Shown here: in pieces, positions 27,431-35,669 of the stretch | Numbering within the stretch: the first letter of the stretch is position 1 | How the letters are laid out: the number at the start of each line of letters is the position of its first letter | Assembly: GCA_963975425.1 (NCBI GenBank) | Contig: CAXBGS010000005.1 | Span: forward strand, 1-64,000 | Length of the DNA: 64,000 bases | Reading direction: 5' to 3' | From: CAXBGS01 sp963975425 | GTDB taxonomy: Bacteria > Planctomycetota > Planctomycetia > Pirellulales > Pirellulaceae | Notes under the pieces: generated by a model | What the model was told of the DNA's origin: nothing | Seen by the model: the letters and a program-made list of their open reading frames with translations, nothing else | Databases searched by the model: none | Position numbers and translations under genes: made by a program

Positions 27431-29138
27431 TCCAGCGGACCTGAAAGGGTCGCAGTTCAATTTTCGCCTGTGACCCGACGGCTTCGCAAGCGAGTTGATC
27501 AGTGGTGACCGCGCTGTCGATCGCCGACCGGTCGACGACTCGCGGTTGGTCGGTCAGATTCGCCAGCACGACAACCGGTTCGGCCAGCTCGCGGCCGCGC
27601 ACAAAACCGAGCAGGCCGTCGCCGTCAAGATCAAGGATCGTCTGGCTCGCGTTAGGGTGAAACGCCTCAAATTGCGATCGCACGTAGAGCAACCGCTGGT
27701 AACCATCAAAGACGCGACGCTGTAAACCATGCGGACGACTTAACGCCGCATCTAATTCGTCGCGATCGTATTTATGCCGGTTAATGCTGCGATTCTGCCC
27801 GGTCTTTGCGACCCCGGCTTGGTCGTTGGGCGTGCCGACCAGGCTGTGAAAATACACCGCGGGCATGCCTTGCATCGAAAGCATGATGGCCTGAGTCGCC
27901 AAAAAACGACGCGCGTGATCGGCAGGCGCAACCTTTGACGCATCCGCCACAGCGTCCAAGTATGTGATGTTCAACTCGTATGGCGAATCCACGCCATCGG
28001 AGCGCCGTCGAGTGTTCACTCGCCCGCCATGCCGTTTGACGATTTCGGCCAACTGGTTCATGCGTTCATCCGAGACGATGCCCTCTAACGGGCGAACCCC
28101 AATTCCGTCATGGGATGCGGTGAAATTGAAATAGGTGGTCTTATCCGACGGCAAGTTCAAATCTTTCATCCAATCTCGTAACACCGAAGTGTCGCCACTG
28201 TGAATTGCATCGAGCAATAACGGCGGAAGACTGAACTGGTAAACCATGTGCGCTTCGTCTTCGCCCGAACCGAAGTAGCTGATGTTTTCCTGGTGCGGGA
28301 CGTTGGTTTCCGTCAGCACCAGGGTCCCGGGCGCTGCCTTGTCCAGAACTCGCCGCATCAATTTTACGGCGGCGTGAGTTTGCGGTAAGTGAATACAATC
28401 CGTCCCCACCTCTTTCCATAGATACGCGATGGCATCAAGCCGAATGATTCGAGCACCCCGACGAGCGTATTCGACCAGCGTCTGCAGAATTTTCAGCATC
28501 ACGCGTGGATTTGCATAATTCAAATCGACTTGGTCATCACTGAACGTCGTCCAAATATGCTTCGTCCCACTGGGCGATTGAAACTCCGTTAGCAGCGGCA
28601 GGCTGCGCGGACGAACGACGCGAGACAGATCAGCCGAAGGGTCTTGGTCGATGAAGAAGTCGGCGTATTCGGGGTTACCGGCTAGATACTCTCGGAACCA
28701 CACGTGTTGCTGCGAGGCATGGTTTAGCACCAAGTCAAACATCAAGTCGAACGACTCACCGAGCTTTTCGATATCTTCCCAGGTCCCCGACTGAGGATCC
28801 ACGGCCATGTAATCGATGACGGAAAAACCATCGTCGCTGGAATAGGGGCAAAACGGCAGCAAGTGGACGCATCGGATCGAAGTATCCAACTCATTGTCCA
28901 GCAAGAACTTTCTTTGTGCGACCAAAGGCGAATCCTTTGCATCACGCACCTGATCCGCATAAGTGATCAGGACCACATCGCGTTGATCCCACAGCGGGTC
29001 TCGAACGGCTGAGGTATCGGCTTCTTCGATCAGCGAGACGATTCCGCGATCAAGTTCCTCTGGAACCGCGCCATAGATGTCTTGCAAAAGCTTGGCGGTC
29101 TCTTGATCAAGTTTCACTTCGGTCGGTGAATCTGGCAC
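27420..29138 (-). CDS. GH13 subfamily 18-type glucoside phosphorylase (sucrose phosphorylase-like)
   Basis: This 572-residue alpha-amylase-superfamily enzyme resembles sucrose phosphorylase and the glucosylglycerate/glucosylglycerol phosphorylases, which reversibly split a glucoside with phosphate to glucose 1-phosphate. The catalytic triad is visible: nucleophile D235 in RIIRLDAIAYLWKE, acid/base E277 in LTETNVPH, and D344 in ASHDGIGVRPLEG. Other GH13_18 features are HLLPFCPYSSDDGFSVIDY, NHASQQHVWF and VDLNYANPRV. Translation likely starts at the GTG at 29138, with GAGG six bases upstream. It is the last gene of a minus-strand run with two GT4s and a HAD. The acceptor (fructose, glycerate, glycerol) cannot be told from sequence alone. 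Confidence 0.85.
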   Translation of the reverse strand: MPDSPTEVKLDQETAKLLQDIYGAVPEELDRGIVSLIEEADTSAVRDPLWDQRDVVLITYADQVRDAKDSPLVAQRKFLLDNELDTSIRCVHLLPFCPYSSDDGFSVIDYMAVDPQSGTWEDIEKLGESFDLMFDLVLNHASQQHVWFREYLAGNPEYADFFIDQDPSADLSRVVRPRSLPLLTEFQSPSGTKHIWTTFSDDQVDLNYANPRVMLKILQTLVEYARRGARIIRLDAIAYLWKEVGTDCIHLPQTHAAVKLMRRVLDKAAPGTLVLTETNVPHQENISYFGSGEDEAHMVYQFSLPPLLLDAIHSGDTSVLRDWMKDLNLPSDKTTYFNFTASHDGIGVRPLEGIVSDERMNQLAEIVKRHGGRVNTRRRSDGVDSPYELNITYLDAVADASKVAPADHARRFLATQAIMLSMQGMPAVYFHSLVGTPNDQAGVAKTGQNRSINRHKYDRDELDAALSRPHGLQRRVFDGYQRLLYVRSQFEAFHPNASQTILDLDGDGLLGFVRGRELAEPVVVLANLTDQPRVVDRSAIDSAVTTDQLACEAVGSQAKIELRPFQVRWITS

Positions 29139-29214
29139 TCAATCCCTCGCTTGCGACTAGAGCATGTTTCCGCAGAACAGGCCTTCGACGGCCCCGCTTG
29201 CCGCTGGATGCCGC

Positions 29215-30480
29215 CTACAGATTGTCCTGACCCGTGAAATTTGTGACGAGTGCACGCAGCTTTCGCCGCAACACGCCATAACTGAAAAAGGCTTTGCCGA
29301 TTTCGTAGTTAAAGTCGACCATCTCCTCACGATAATCGTCGTCGTCGATGATCCTTTGTACTTTGCTGACGACGTCGCGTGTCAAATATCCGTCCATCGC
29401 GATCACTTTTGCGCCTTTGGGTTCGATGTCCGCCACAAAGATCGAATAGCGGTTCACCAAAACCGGCTTGCGGAAATAGAACGCCTCCAACAATGCATTG
29501 CCGAATCCTTCATAGATACTCGGATAGGTAATAAAGTCGGCTTGGGAATAGGCGTCCGCCAACGTATAGATTTTGTTGCCAGCCTCATCCAGCATCCGCT
29601 TATCACCAACCTGCTTGTCACACAATCGCATGTCGACGCCGCTGGAATCCGCCAGTTCCTGAAGTGCCGTCAGGTATTCGTTCCCCTCGTCACCGCTGGA
29701 GTGTGAAATCACAAGTTTGCAGCGGTCATTCTTGAGTGCGGCGACCAGCGCGATTGAGTGTTCAATCCCTTTACGCGGCACAACGCGTGTGGGCTGCAGA
29801 AACAGAATGTCGTCTTCAGCAAGACCGATGTCGGCACGAAATCCTTGCGCGTACTCGTCCGCTTCCGGCGGCTCGTTCTCAAAGTCCAGCACGTTGGGGA
29901 CCAGCACAGAGGAGACGCCTCGGCGGTGCGCCAAATCTTCTTGTGCGAACGAATTGATCGTGACGTTTTGTATTTGCGGCAGCGCCGGCGGAAACGCCAT
30001 CCACAGCAAATCCGTCACCGATGAAACGCTAAAACGATCCCGTTCCCAATAGAAATCGTGGTGGTGAGCGATCGTGGGGAACCCCGTCTCGGCGATAAAA
30101 TGCGTCAGCGCCACACCCAAAGGAATGTTCATCGGGATGCACAATGCGTTTTGCACGATCAGCAGATCCAAGTCAAATCGCCGCGTGAACTCGTACAAAG
30201 TGCCTTTTAAATAATGAGCAAGCGAGTAGATCTGCTGAGTGATATCGGAACTGCGCGTCAGTGTGCCGAAGGATGCCCGGTTGATCCGCTGGATATCAGG
30301 GTGACCAAAGTAGGCATGCGGGACGACCATTGACACGCTGTCGTCTCGGTCGCTCAGTCCCGAATACCAGTAACTGGTATGACGATGGTCCCACAGAACC
30401 TGTGCCCACTTAGCACTCTCAAGGGAAACCCCATCGGTTCCTGAGAAACGAGTGCCGACAAATCCGATTTGAACGCCCAT
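29215..30480 (-). CDS. Family GT4 glycosyltransferase (candidate compatible-solute synthase)
   Basis: This 421-residue GT-B glycosyltransferase starts at ATG 30480 (MGVQIGFVGTRFSGTDGVSLESAKWAQVL). The donor-site EX7E motif is EGFGNALLE, after ADFITYPSIY. PTRVVPRKGIEHSI is the usual start of the GT4 C-terminal domain. The STRF-like GTDGVSLE opening recalls enzymes implicated in mannosylglucosylglycerate synthesis, which is known in Rhodopirellula baltica; this match is from memory. It sits 72 bases after the HAD gene and 76 bases before the GH13 gene. It appears cytoplasmic, with no signal. Confidence 0.82.
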   Translation of the reverse strand: MGVQIGFVGTRFSGTDGVSLESAKWAQVLWDHRHTSYWYSGLSDRDDSVSMVVPHAYFGHPDIQRINRASFGTLTRSSDITQQIYSLAHYLKGTLYEFTRRFDLDLLIVQNALCIPMNIPLGVALTHFIAETGFPTIAHHHDFYWERDRFSVSSVTDLLWMAFPPALPQIQNVTINSFAQEDLAHRRGVSSVLVPNVLDFENEPPEADEYAQGFRADIGLAEDDILFLQPTRVVPRKGIEHSIALVAALKNDRCKLVISHSSGDEGNEYLTALQELADSSGVDMRLCDKQVGDKRMLDEAGNKIYTLADAYSQADFITYPSIYEGFGNALLEAFYFRKPVLVNRYSIFVADIEPKGAKVIAMDGYLTRDVVSKVQRIIDDDDYREEMVDFNYEIGKAFFSYGVLRRKLRALVTNFTGQDNL

Positions 30481-30551
30481 TTGATTGCTGTCGTTGCTAG
30501 TTGTGTGGCTAAGGTTTACGGGCGCATGCCGCCACCATGCTGCTCCGGCTT

Positions 30552-31442
30552 TTACTTGATTGCAAGGCAGGTTGGCAACTGCATCAATTCTGTGATAACC
30601 ACGTCGGGCTGCAAAGAGCGGCAACGTGGATCATCTTCGCGGCGCCGCATACTGCGTCGATCCCCGGCGAACCAAGCCGTTCTTAGGCCCGCCTGAGATG
30701 CCGCCCAAACGTCATTAAGCATGTCATTCCCCACGTAAACCGCCTGATTGGGCTGAATCCCGCGTCGCAAGAGCCCCTCACGCAGCACGTCAAATAGACG
30801 CGGCCCCGGCTTGGATTGACCGAACCGGTTGCTGAACAAACATAAGTCTAATTCGAATCCGTGTTCTGACATCTCGCCGCCCACAATCTCTTGAACCAAA
30901 CGAGGCGTGAATACCTGAGCATTGCTGACGATGCCCAGCCTGAATCCCGCACTCGCTAGTTCCGCAGTCAACGCCTTGGCCGATGGCATCGGCCACGTTG
31001 GATTGGCTCGCGATTCATACTCGGTCGCTAATCGCACGATTCGTTCGGTCGCATCGATCGGAAGCGGCACGTTTTTGGCCAACAGTATCCGCCGCCAGAT
31101 GTCCACGATATCGACTTCCGGTTTGGGGCATGCCGGCGACACCCGCCGCTCATTGCAAAGTCGAATCGCATCGTGCAGGTCCTTGATCGACGGCATTTGA
31201 TCGGCAGGAACGGATAAACCGGCGGCCTCGATCGACTCAGCGATGTGCGCGCCCTGATCCGCCGCATCGACGGTGCCGACGTCACCGCTGCCGCTGACCA
31301 CCAACGTTCCATAGACGTCAAAAATCACCGCAGCGATGTTGTCCAATCGCTGGAACTGTGGCTGCACATCGGTCGGCAGCGGCAACATTTCCGTACGATT
31401 GGTGACCACGGCATCGGTCCAGTGGCCCGGCGAATTCGTCAT
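30552..31442 (-). CDS. HAD-superfamily hydrolase with DxY motif I
   Basis: This 296-residue HAD protein has motif I F41-D42-V-Y44-G-T, a late motif (VYVGNDMLNDVWAASQAGL) and a KPGPRLFDV lysine block. The nucleophile D42 is present. The second Asp of the phosphatase DxD is replaced by Tyr, as in haloacid dehalogenases, so phosphatase activity is not certain. The ATG at 31442 overlaps the TGA of the upstream GT4 gene by four bases (ATGA), so the two are translationally coupled. Context suggests it acts on the product of one of the flanking glycosyltransferases. A cap domain lies at ~65-170. Confidence 0.82.
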   Translation of the reverse strand: MTNSPGHWTDAVVTNRTEMLPLPTDVQPQFQRLDNIAAVIFDVYGTLVVSGSGDVGTVDAADQGAHIAESIEAAGLSVPADQMPSIKDLHDAIRLCNERRVSPACPKPEVDIVDIWRRILLAKNVPLPIDATERIVRLATEYESRANPTWPMPSAKALTAELASAGFRLGIVSNAQVFTPRLVQEIVGGEMSEHGFELDLCLFSNRFGQSKPGPRLFDVLREGLLRRGIQPNQAVYVGNDMLNDVWAASQAGLRTAWFAGDRRSMRRREDDPRCRSLQPDVVITELMQLPTCLAIK

Positions 31443-33001
31443 GGTTGCTCCAGCTGTTCATCAAACGTTTCGGTTCGACACGGAAAGAATGACCGAACGC
31501 GCGAAATGAAATCGATGGCCTGCCCGGCGCATTCGGGCGCCGTCACTTGGGAACCGATTCTTGCATCAACGATCCCAGCATAGACATTCGCCAATTGTTC
31601 CGCCTGTCGCTGGACGGAATAATACTCGCGAATCACATCCGCGTTGTGCACGATCGTCGACTCATCGCCCATCTCGGCTTGAAGTGCTTTGACCAACGTC
31701 GCCGATCGCTGCTTGATTTCCGATTCATACCCGGCATCACGATGGATTCGCTGCAGCACTTCTTGTTGACGACGGGGAATCAGCTTGGCAAAGTCGATAA
31801 CGTCATCATCGGATTCATCGGAAACGAATGCCGGACGAAACAATTCGGGAAGCTCCGACCAGGACGCCTGCTCGGCCGCGCGTGACTCGATCCGACACGT
31901 CGTTAGCCAATCGCGGTCGCCGGGGATTGGGATGGTGTCGTAGACGTCAGGGAATCGCAGACCATCAGCAACAAAGTCGTCCATCACTGTCGACAAGCGA
32001 CGAGCGATGACGCGGCGTCCGGCCAACCACGGTTCCAGATACGCCATCCCAAAGCCTTCCGCAACGCTGGTCGAGACGATGTAGTCCGACGCGGCCAAGT
32101 TATCGGTAAACGAAACGTCGGGATGATGCGCGGCGTCGAAAACGGCTTGGGGCGAACACTCTTTTGCGAACTCTTTCCAACGCAAATACGATCGTTTTTC
32201 TACCGCGGTCGCCGGACACAGCGTTAATCCACCGAAACGGTTTTCGCCCAACCATCGACAAAGCAGTACGAACTCGCCCACGTTTTTTCGGCGGATGCCG
32301 CGGACCGGATACAGGCACCACCGTGCGTTTGAGGGCAAGTTCATTGCGGGGCGAACGCGAGCGAGTGCCTCGTCACGGGTTGGCGTCGCAACATCGGGCA
32401 GCATGACGCTGTTGGGCAAGACACTTACCTGATCGGCCGGCACACCGATGCTGGTTAGAACGCGGGCATCGGCTCTTGTTAGCGTCGCATAGTGTATTTG
32501 CGGCGCGACCGGGTACAAGTAACCCTCCAATTGCCGCTTGTCTTTCGCGGTCGTCGCACGGATCAAGCGTGCGTAATTTTCCGGTCGATTGTCTTCGGCA
32601 AAGTCATGCACTTGAAGCAACAATTTCCAGCCGGCCGTGGCCAGTTGCCCAATCACTGCGGGTGCGGCGGTATTTTTACCTAGACTGTGGTTATGCCAGT
32701 GCAGCACCGCATCGCCGCGATCGATCCCGAGATGACCAAGCCGATCGACCAACACCTTGGTGATTTCGGCTGCCCGCCGGTCGATCTCGCCCGCCGCCGC
32801 CTCGTCACGGTCGTAATCAAAACCGTCGATGACAAGATGCTTGACTGAGTTGCGTGTCGATGCACTCAGGCCAGAAACCCGATCGCCTGAAACCAAAACG
32901 ATATCTGTGACACCGCTGCGGCGGATTGCCTGTACATGGTTTTCAACGACTTGCGTAACACCACCACGTTCGAAATGGCAGTGCAGAATGACAACTTGCA
33001 A
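31439..33001 (-). CDS. Family GT4 glycosyltransferase
   Basis: This 520-residue GT-B enzyme starts MQVVILHCHFERGGVTQVVENH, a typical GT4 N-terminus (hydrophobic strand plus GGV loop). The EX7E donor motif is EGFGMAYLE (in VSTSVAEGFGMAYLEPWLAG), and YPVRGIRRKNVGEFV marks the second domain. The initiation codon appears to be TTG at 33001; no in-frame ATG lies nearby. Some 60 residues of charged helix follow the catalytic region. It overlaps the HAD gene by four bases and follows lolD by 39 bases. The sugar and acceptor are unknown. Confidence 0.82.
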   Translation of the reverse strand: MQVVILHCHFERGGVTQVVENHVQAIRRSGVTDIVLVSGDRVSGLSASTRNSVKHLVIDGFDYDRDEAAAGEIDRRAAEITKVLVDRLGHLGIDRGDAVLHWHNHSLGKNTAAPAVIGQLATAGWKLLLQVHDFAEDNRPENYARLIRATTAKDKRQLEGYLYPVAPQIHYATLTRADARVLTSIGVPADQVSVLPNSVMLPDVATPTRDEALARVRPAMNLPSNARWCLYPVRGIRRKNVGEFVLLCRWLGENRFGGLTLCPATAVEKRSYLRWKEFAKECSPQAVFDAAHHPDVSFTDNLAASDYIVSTSVAEGFGMAYLEPWLAGRRVIARRLSTVMDDFVADGLRFPDVYDTIPIPGDRDWLTTCRIESRAAEQASWSELPELFRPAFVSDESDDDVIDFAKLIPRRQQEVLQRIHRDAGYESEIKQRSATLVKALQAEMGDESTIVHNADVIREYYSVQRQAEQLANVYAGIVDARIGSQVTAPECAGQAIDFISRVRSFFPCRTETFDEQLEQP

Positions 33002-33040
33002 CAGAAGAGTCCGAAACCGTGCGGAACGTTTCGTAAGCGA

Positions 33041-33766
33041 CTAGGCGACCTGTAATGCGGGTCCGGCACTGCCCTCGAGCACGCCGTCCTGCATTCGGTA
33101 GCACCGGTCGGCGCCGGCGGCGATGGAATCATCGTGGGTAATCATGACGATCGTCAATCCGTCGTCGCCATTAAGCTCGGCCAGCAGCTTCAAAATATCG
33201 CGTCCGGTCTCGGTATCAAGATTGCCAGTCGGCTCGTCGGCCAACAGCAGCGTCGGATCGTTCATCAACGCCCTGGCGATCGCGGCACGCTGCATCTCCC
33301 CGCCGCTCATCTCGCTGGGCTTGTGGGTTGCCCGATGCAATAGACCGACGCGGTCCAGCATCGCTTCGGCACGACGACGGGTGTCTTTTCGCGTTCGCCA
33401 ATACTCCATCACGCTGCGGCCGATCATCGTCGGAGCCATCACATTCTCGATTGCCGACAGTTCGGGCAACAGATGATAGAACTGAAAAATGATGCCGACT
33501 TCGGTGTTGCGATAGGCATCTCGATCACCGCGTGAGGCGTTGTCGATGCGTTTTCCGCGAAAGTAGATTTCACCTTGATCGGGACGATCCAGCGTCGCCA
33601 GCAAATGCATCAACGTGCTCTTGCCGCTGCCGCTGCGCCCGACCAGCGCCGTGACAACGCCCGGTTCAACGCTGACGTCAACGCCACGCAGCACCGGGAC
33701 CTCGATACGGTTCTTGTGATAACTCTTAAAGATCCCACGAGCTTCGAGCACAGGATGGTTGGACAT
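33041..33766 (-). CDS. lolD: LolD-type ABC transporter ATP-binding protein
   Basis: This 241-residue ATPase of the MacB/LolD group powers extraction of outer-membrane lipoproteins from the inner membrane. Walker A is GRSGSGKST, the Q-loop lies in FQFYHLLPELSAIENV, the signature is MSGGEMQR, Walker B is LLLADEPTGNLD and the H-loop is MITHD. The ATG at 33766 gives a normal length. It lies 123 bases after the permease gene on the same strand, and with it probably forms a LolCD-like transporter. Confidence 0.9.
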   Translation of the reverse strand: MSNHPVLEARGIFKSYHKNRIEVPVLRGVDVSVEPGVVTALVGRSGSGKSTLMHLLATLDRPDQGEIYFRGKRIDNASRGDRDAYRNTEVGIIFQFYHLLPELSAIENVMAPTMIGRSVMEYWRTRKDTRRRAEAMLDRVGLLHRATHKPSEMSGGEMQRAAIARALMNDPTLLLADEPTGNLDTETGRDILKLLAELNGDDGLTIVMITHDDSIAAGADRCYRMQDGVLEGSAGPALQVA

Positions 33767-33888
33767 GTTTAAGCTTTATTTGCGTATGTCGTTGAGGGTG
33801 GGACAATTCACAGCATGATCGTCTTGCGATTGACAGCTGCAAACACAGAGGGCATTCCGGCAACGGTGATACTTGTGCCGACGAACCT

Positions 33889-35451
33889 TTATTCAAACCG
33901 GAGTGCTTGAACCGGATGCATTCTCGCCGCCCGAAGCGCCGGTAATACGCTCGCGATTGCCGCTATGGTGACCGCGCCGGCCATCACCCAGCACAGCGTG
34001 AACGGATTGATGATGGTCGGAATCTCGGTGAAGTAATAAACCGTCGGGTCAAAGACTTCTTGCCCGGTGATTTTTTCAATCACGGCCGCGATGGCGTTGA
34101 TGTTGTCAACGAACAACAGGCCGCCAATCAGCCCCGCGCCACTGCCGACAAATCCCAGCAGCAGCCCGTAGCTTAAGAAGATGCTCATCACTCCACCGCC
34201 GGATGCGCCGAGTGCTTTCAGTGTTCCGATGTCCCGCGTTTTTTCGACAACAATCATGAAGAACGTTGCCAGGATGCCGAATCCGGCGACCGCAATGATC
34301 AGGAACAACAGAATGTTCAGAATCGTCGTCTCCAATTTCACCGCGGCCAGTAAGGGCCCCTGCATGTCACGCCACGTCTGAATGTTGTATGCGTACATGT
34401 CCGGTGGAAAACGTTGACGCAGCGCGTCCCGAACTTCGTTCAGGCTGGCGCCCTCTGCCAGTTTTAACTGGATCGTTGTGATACTGCGTGATCCCGTTTC
34501 GGGATTGATCATCCCGCGAAATTCTTGCAGTTGATCCAAACGACAGAAAGCAAATGTGCTGTCATATTCGCTCATGCCCGATTCGTATAAATCGACCACC
34601 GTGAATTTTTGATTGATAACTTTCGTTTGGCTTGATGCGGTTGCATCATCGGGTGCGTTCGGGAACATCATCCGAATATCGTCGCCGGGACGACAGTAGT
34701 AATGATCGCGAACGTTGTTGTCTTCGTCACGCAGCTTGGTGCTGCAAGTACTGATGCCCAGCACTATCCCTGGAAACTGTTCACGTTCGGGATCCAGCCC
34801 GAGTTCACCATCGCCGTCCTGACTGTCAAGCAGCTCTTTCGACGCCATGCCGGCGAATCGCGGCCCCACGGCGGCGGCTTGTTTTTCGGCATGCGGAGCC
34901 ATCAGCTTTTCAACACGTTCTCGCTCCGCTGCAAGTGCTTTCTCGTACGCGGCTCGCGCCCGTCGGTAATGCCAACCGGACGGCGGAAACTGGTCGTTGT
35001 CCGGCGCGTAACCTTGATCTCGCAGGTTAAAGTCGACCGAGGTTTGGTTATCGGGATGCAACAGATAGCGACCGAAATGACTGACCGAGTCATAGGTCTC
35101 AGCGTCAATGCCGACCAAATTGACGTGCCGTGTGATTAACTGGCCGTTGAAATCGATACCCAGCATTGCCGGGACGTGAACGCTGACGGACGTGCCAACG
35201 ATCTTATCGCCGCATACTTTGTGGATCTCTTCCAAATGGCCTTCCGGATCGGGCATGCCACCGCTGGTGTGGCACTCGATCAGAATGTCCGACGCCAACC
35301 CGTGCAGACGCTGATGCATCTCGGCAGAAAATCCCGCCATCACGCTGTTGACGACAATCAGTGTTGCCACGCCCAGCGTGACACTGATGATCGATGCGAG
35401 AGCGATATAACGAGTTCGCAAATAGCGAAAACACAGCAACAGTCGGTACAT
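33889..35451 (-). CDS. LolC/LolE-type ABC permease (FtsX family)
   Basis: This 520-residue inner-membrane permease has an N-terminal membrane segment (ALASIISVTLGVATLIVVNSVMAGF), a large periplasmic domain and three C-terminal segments (ILLFLIIAVAGFGILATFFMIV, FLSYGLLLGFVGSGAGLIGGLLF, FTLCWVMAGAVTIAAIASVLPALRAARM). The MVVEKTRDIGTLKALGASGG cytoplasmic loop and PALRAARMHPVQALRFE end are classical LolC/E. It is ~110 residues longer than LolC. The excess is in the periplasmic domain, partly a charged stretch (~155-215). With only one permease gene present, a homodimer is likely. Confidence 0.88.
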   Translation of the reverse strand: MYRLLLCFRYLRTRYIALASIISVTLGVATLIVVNSVMAGFSAEMHQRLHGLASDILIECHTSGGMPDPEGHLEEIHKVCGDKIVGTSVSVHVPAMLGIDFNGQLITRHVNLVGIDAETYDSVSHFGRYLLHPDNQTSVDFNLRDQGYAPDNDQFPPSGWHYRRARAAYEKALAAERERVEKLMAPHAEKQAAAVGPRFAGMASKELLDSQDGDGELGLDPEREQFPGIVLGISTCSTKLRDEDNNVRDHYYCRPGDDIRMMFPNAPDDATASSQTKVINQKFTVVDLYESGMSEYDSTFAFCRLDQLQEFRGMINPETGSRSITTIQLKLAEGASLNEVRDALRQRFPPDMYAYNIQTWRDMQGPLLAAVKLETTILNILLFLIIAVAGFGILATFFMIVVEKTRDIGTLKALGASGGGVMSIFLSYGLLLGFVGSGAGLIGGLLFVDNINAIAAVIEKITGQEVFDPTVYYFTEIPTIINPFTLCWVMAGAVTIAAIASVLPALRAARMHPVQALRFE

Positions 35452-35602
35452 AGCCGTTCCTTCGGCGGTCGATTGTCATCCCTGACCAGAGTCCCTGATC
35501 CGTGTCGAAGTCTACGCGACGCAAAGCGACAACGTAAACGTCAATGTAGGTAGGCGAGGCAAAAGAAATGGATGGCCAGAGGTGATAGGCGACAGGCCAC
35601 CG

Positions 35603-35646
35603 ATGGCTGGGGTCGGGGCACGAGAGGCCATGGCCGGCCCAGCCAT
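35603..35646. other. Long hairpin between lysS and the LolC-like gene
   Basis: A 9-bp perfect inverted repeat, atggctggg with cccagccat (35603-35611 and 35638-35646), lies 24 bases after the lysS stop. It could be a terminator without a T-tract or a leader structure. Confidence 0.4.
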
Positions 35647-35669
35647 GCAAATTCGTATTAAAGCCGCGT

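Noticed and set aside
12950..29167. Shared ctagagcatgt at 12950 and 29157
   Set aside because: Eleven bases at two sites with no further similarity; probably chance.
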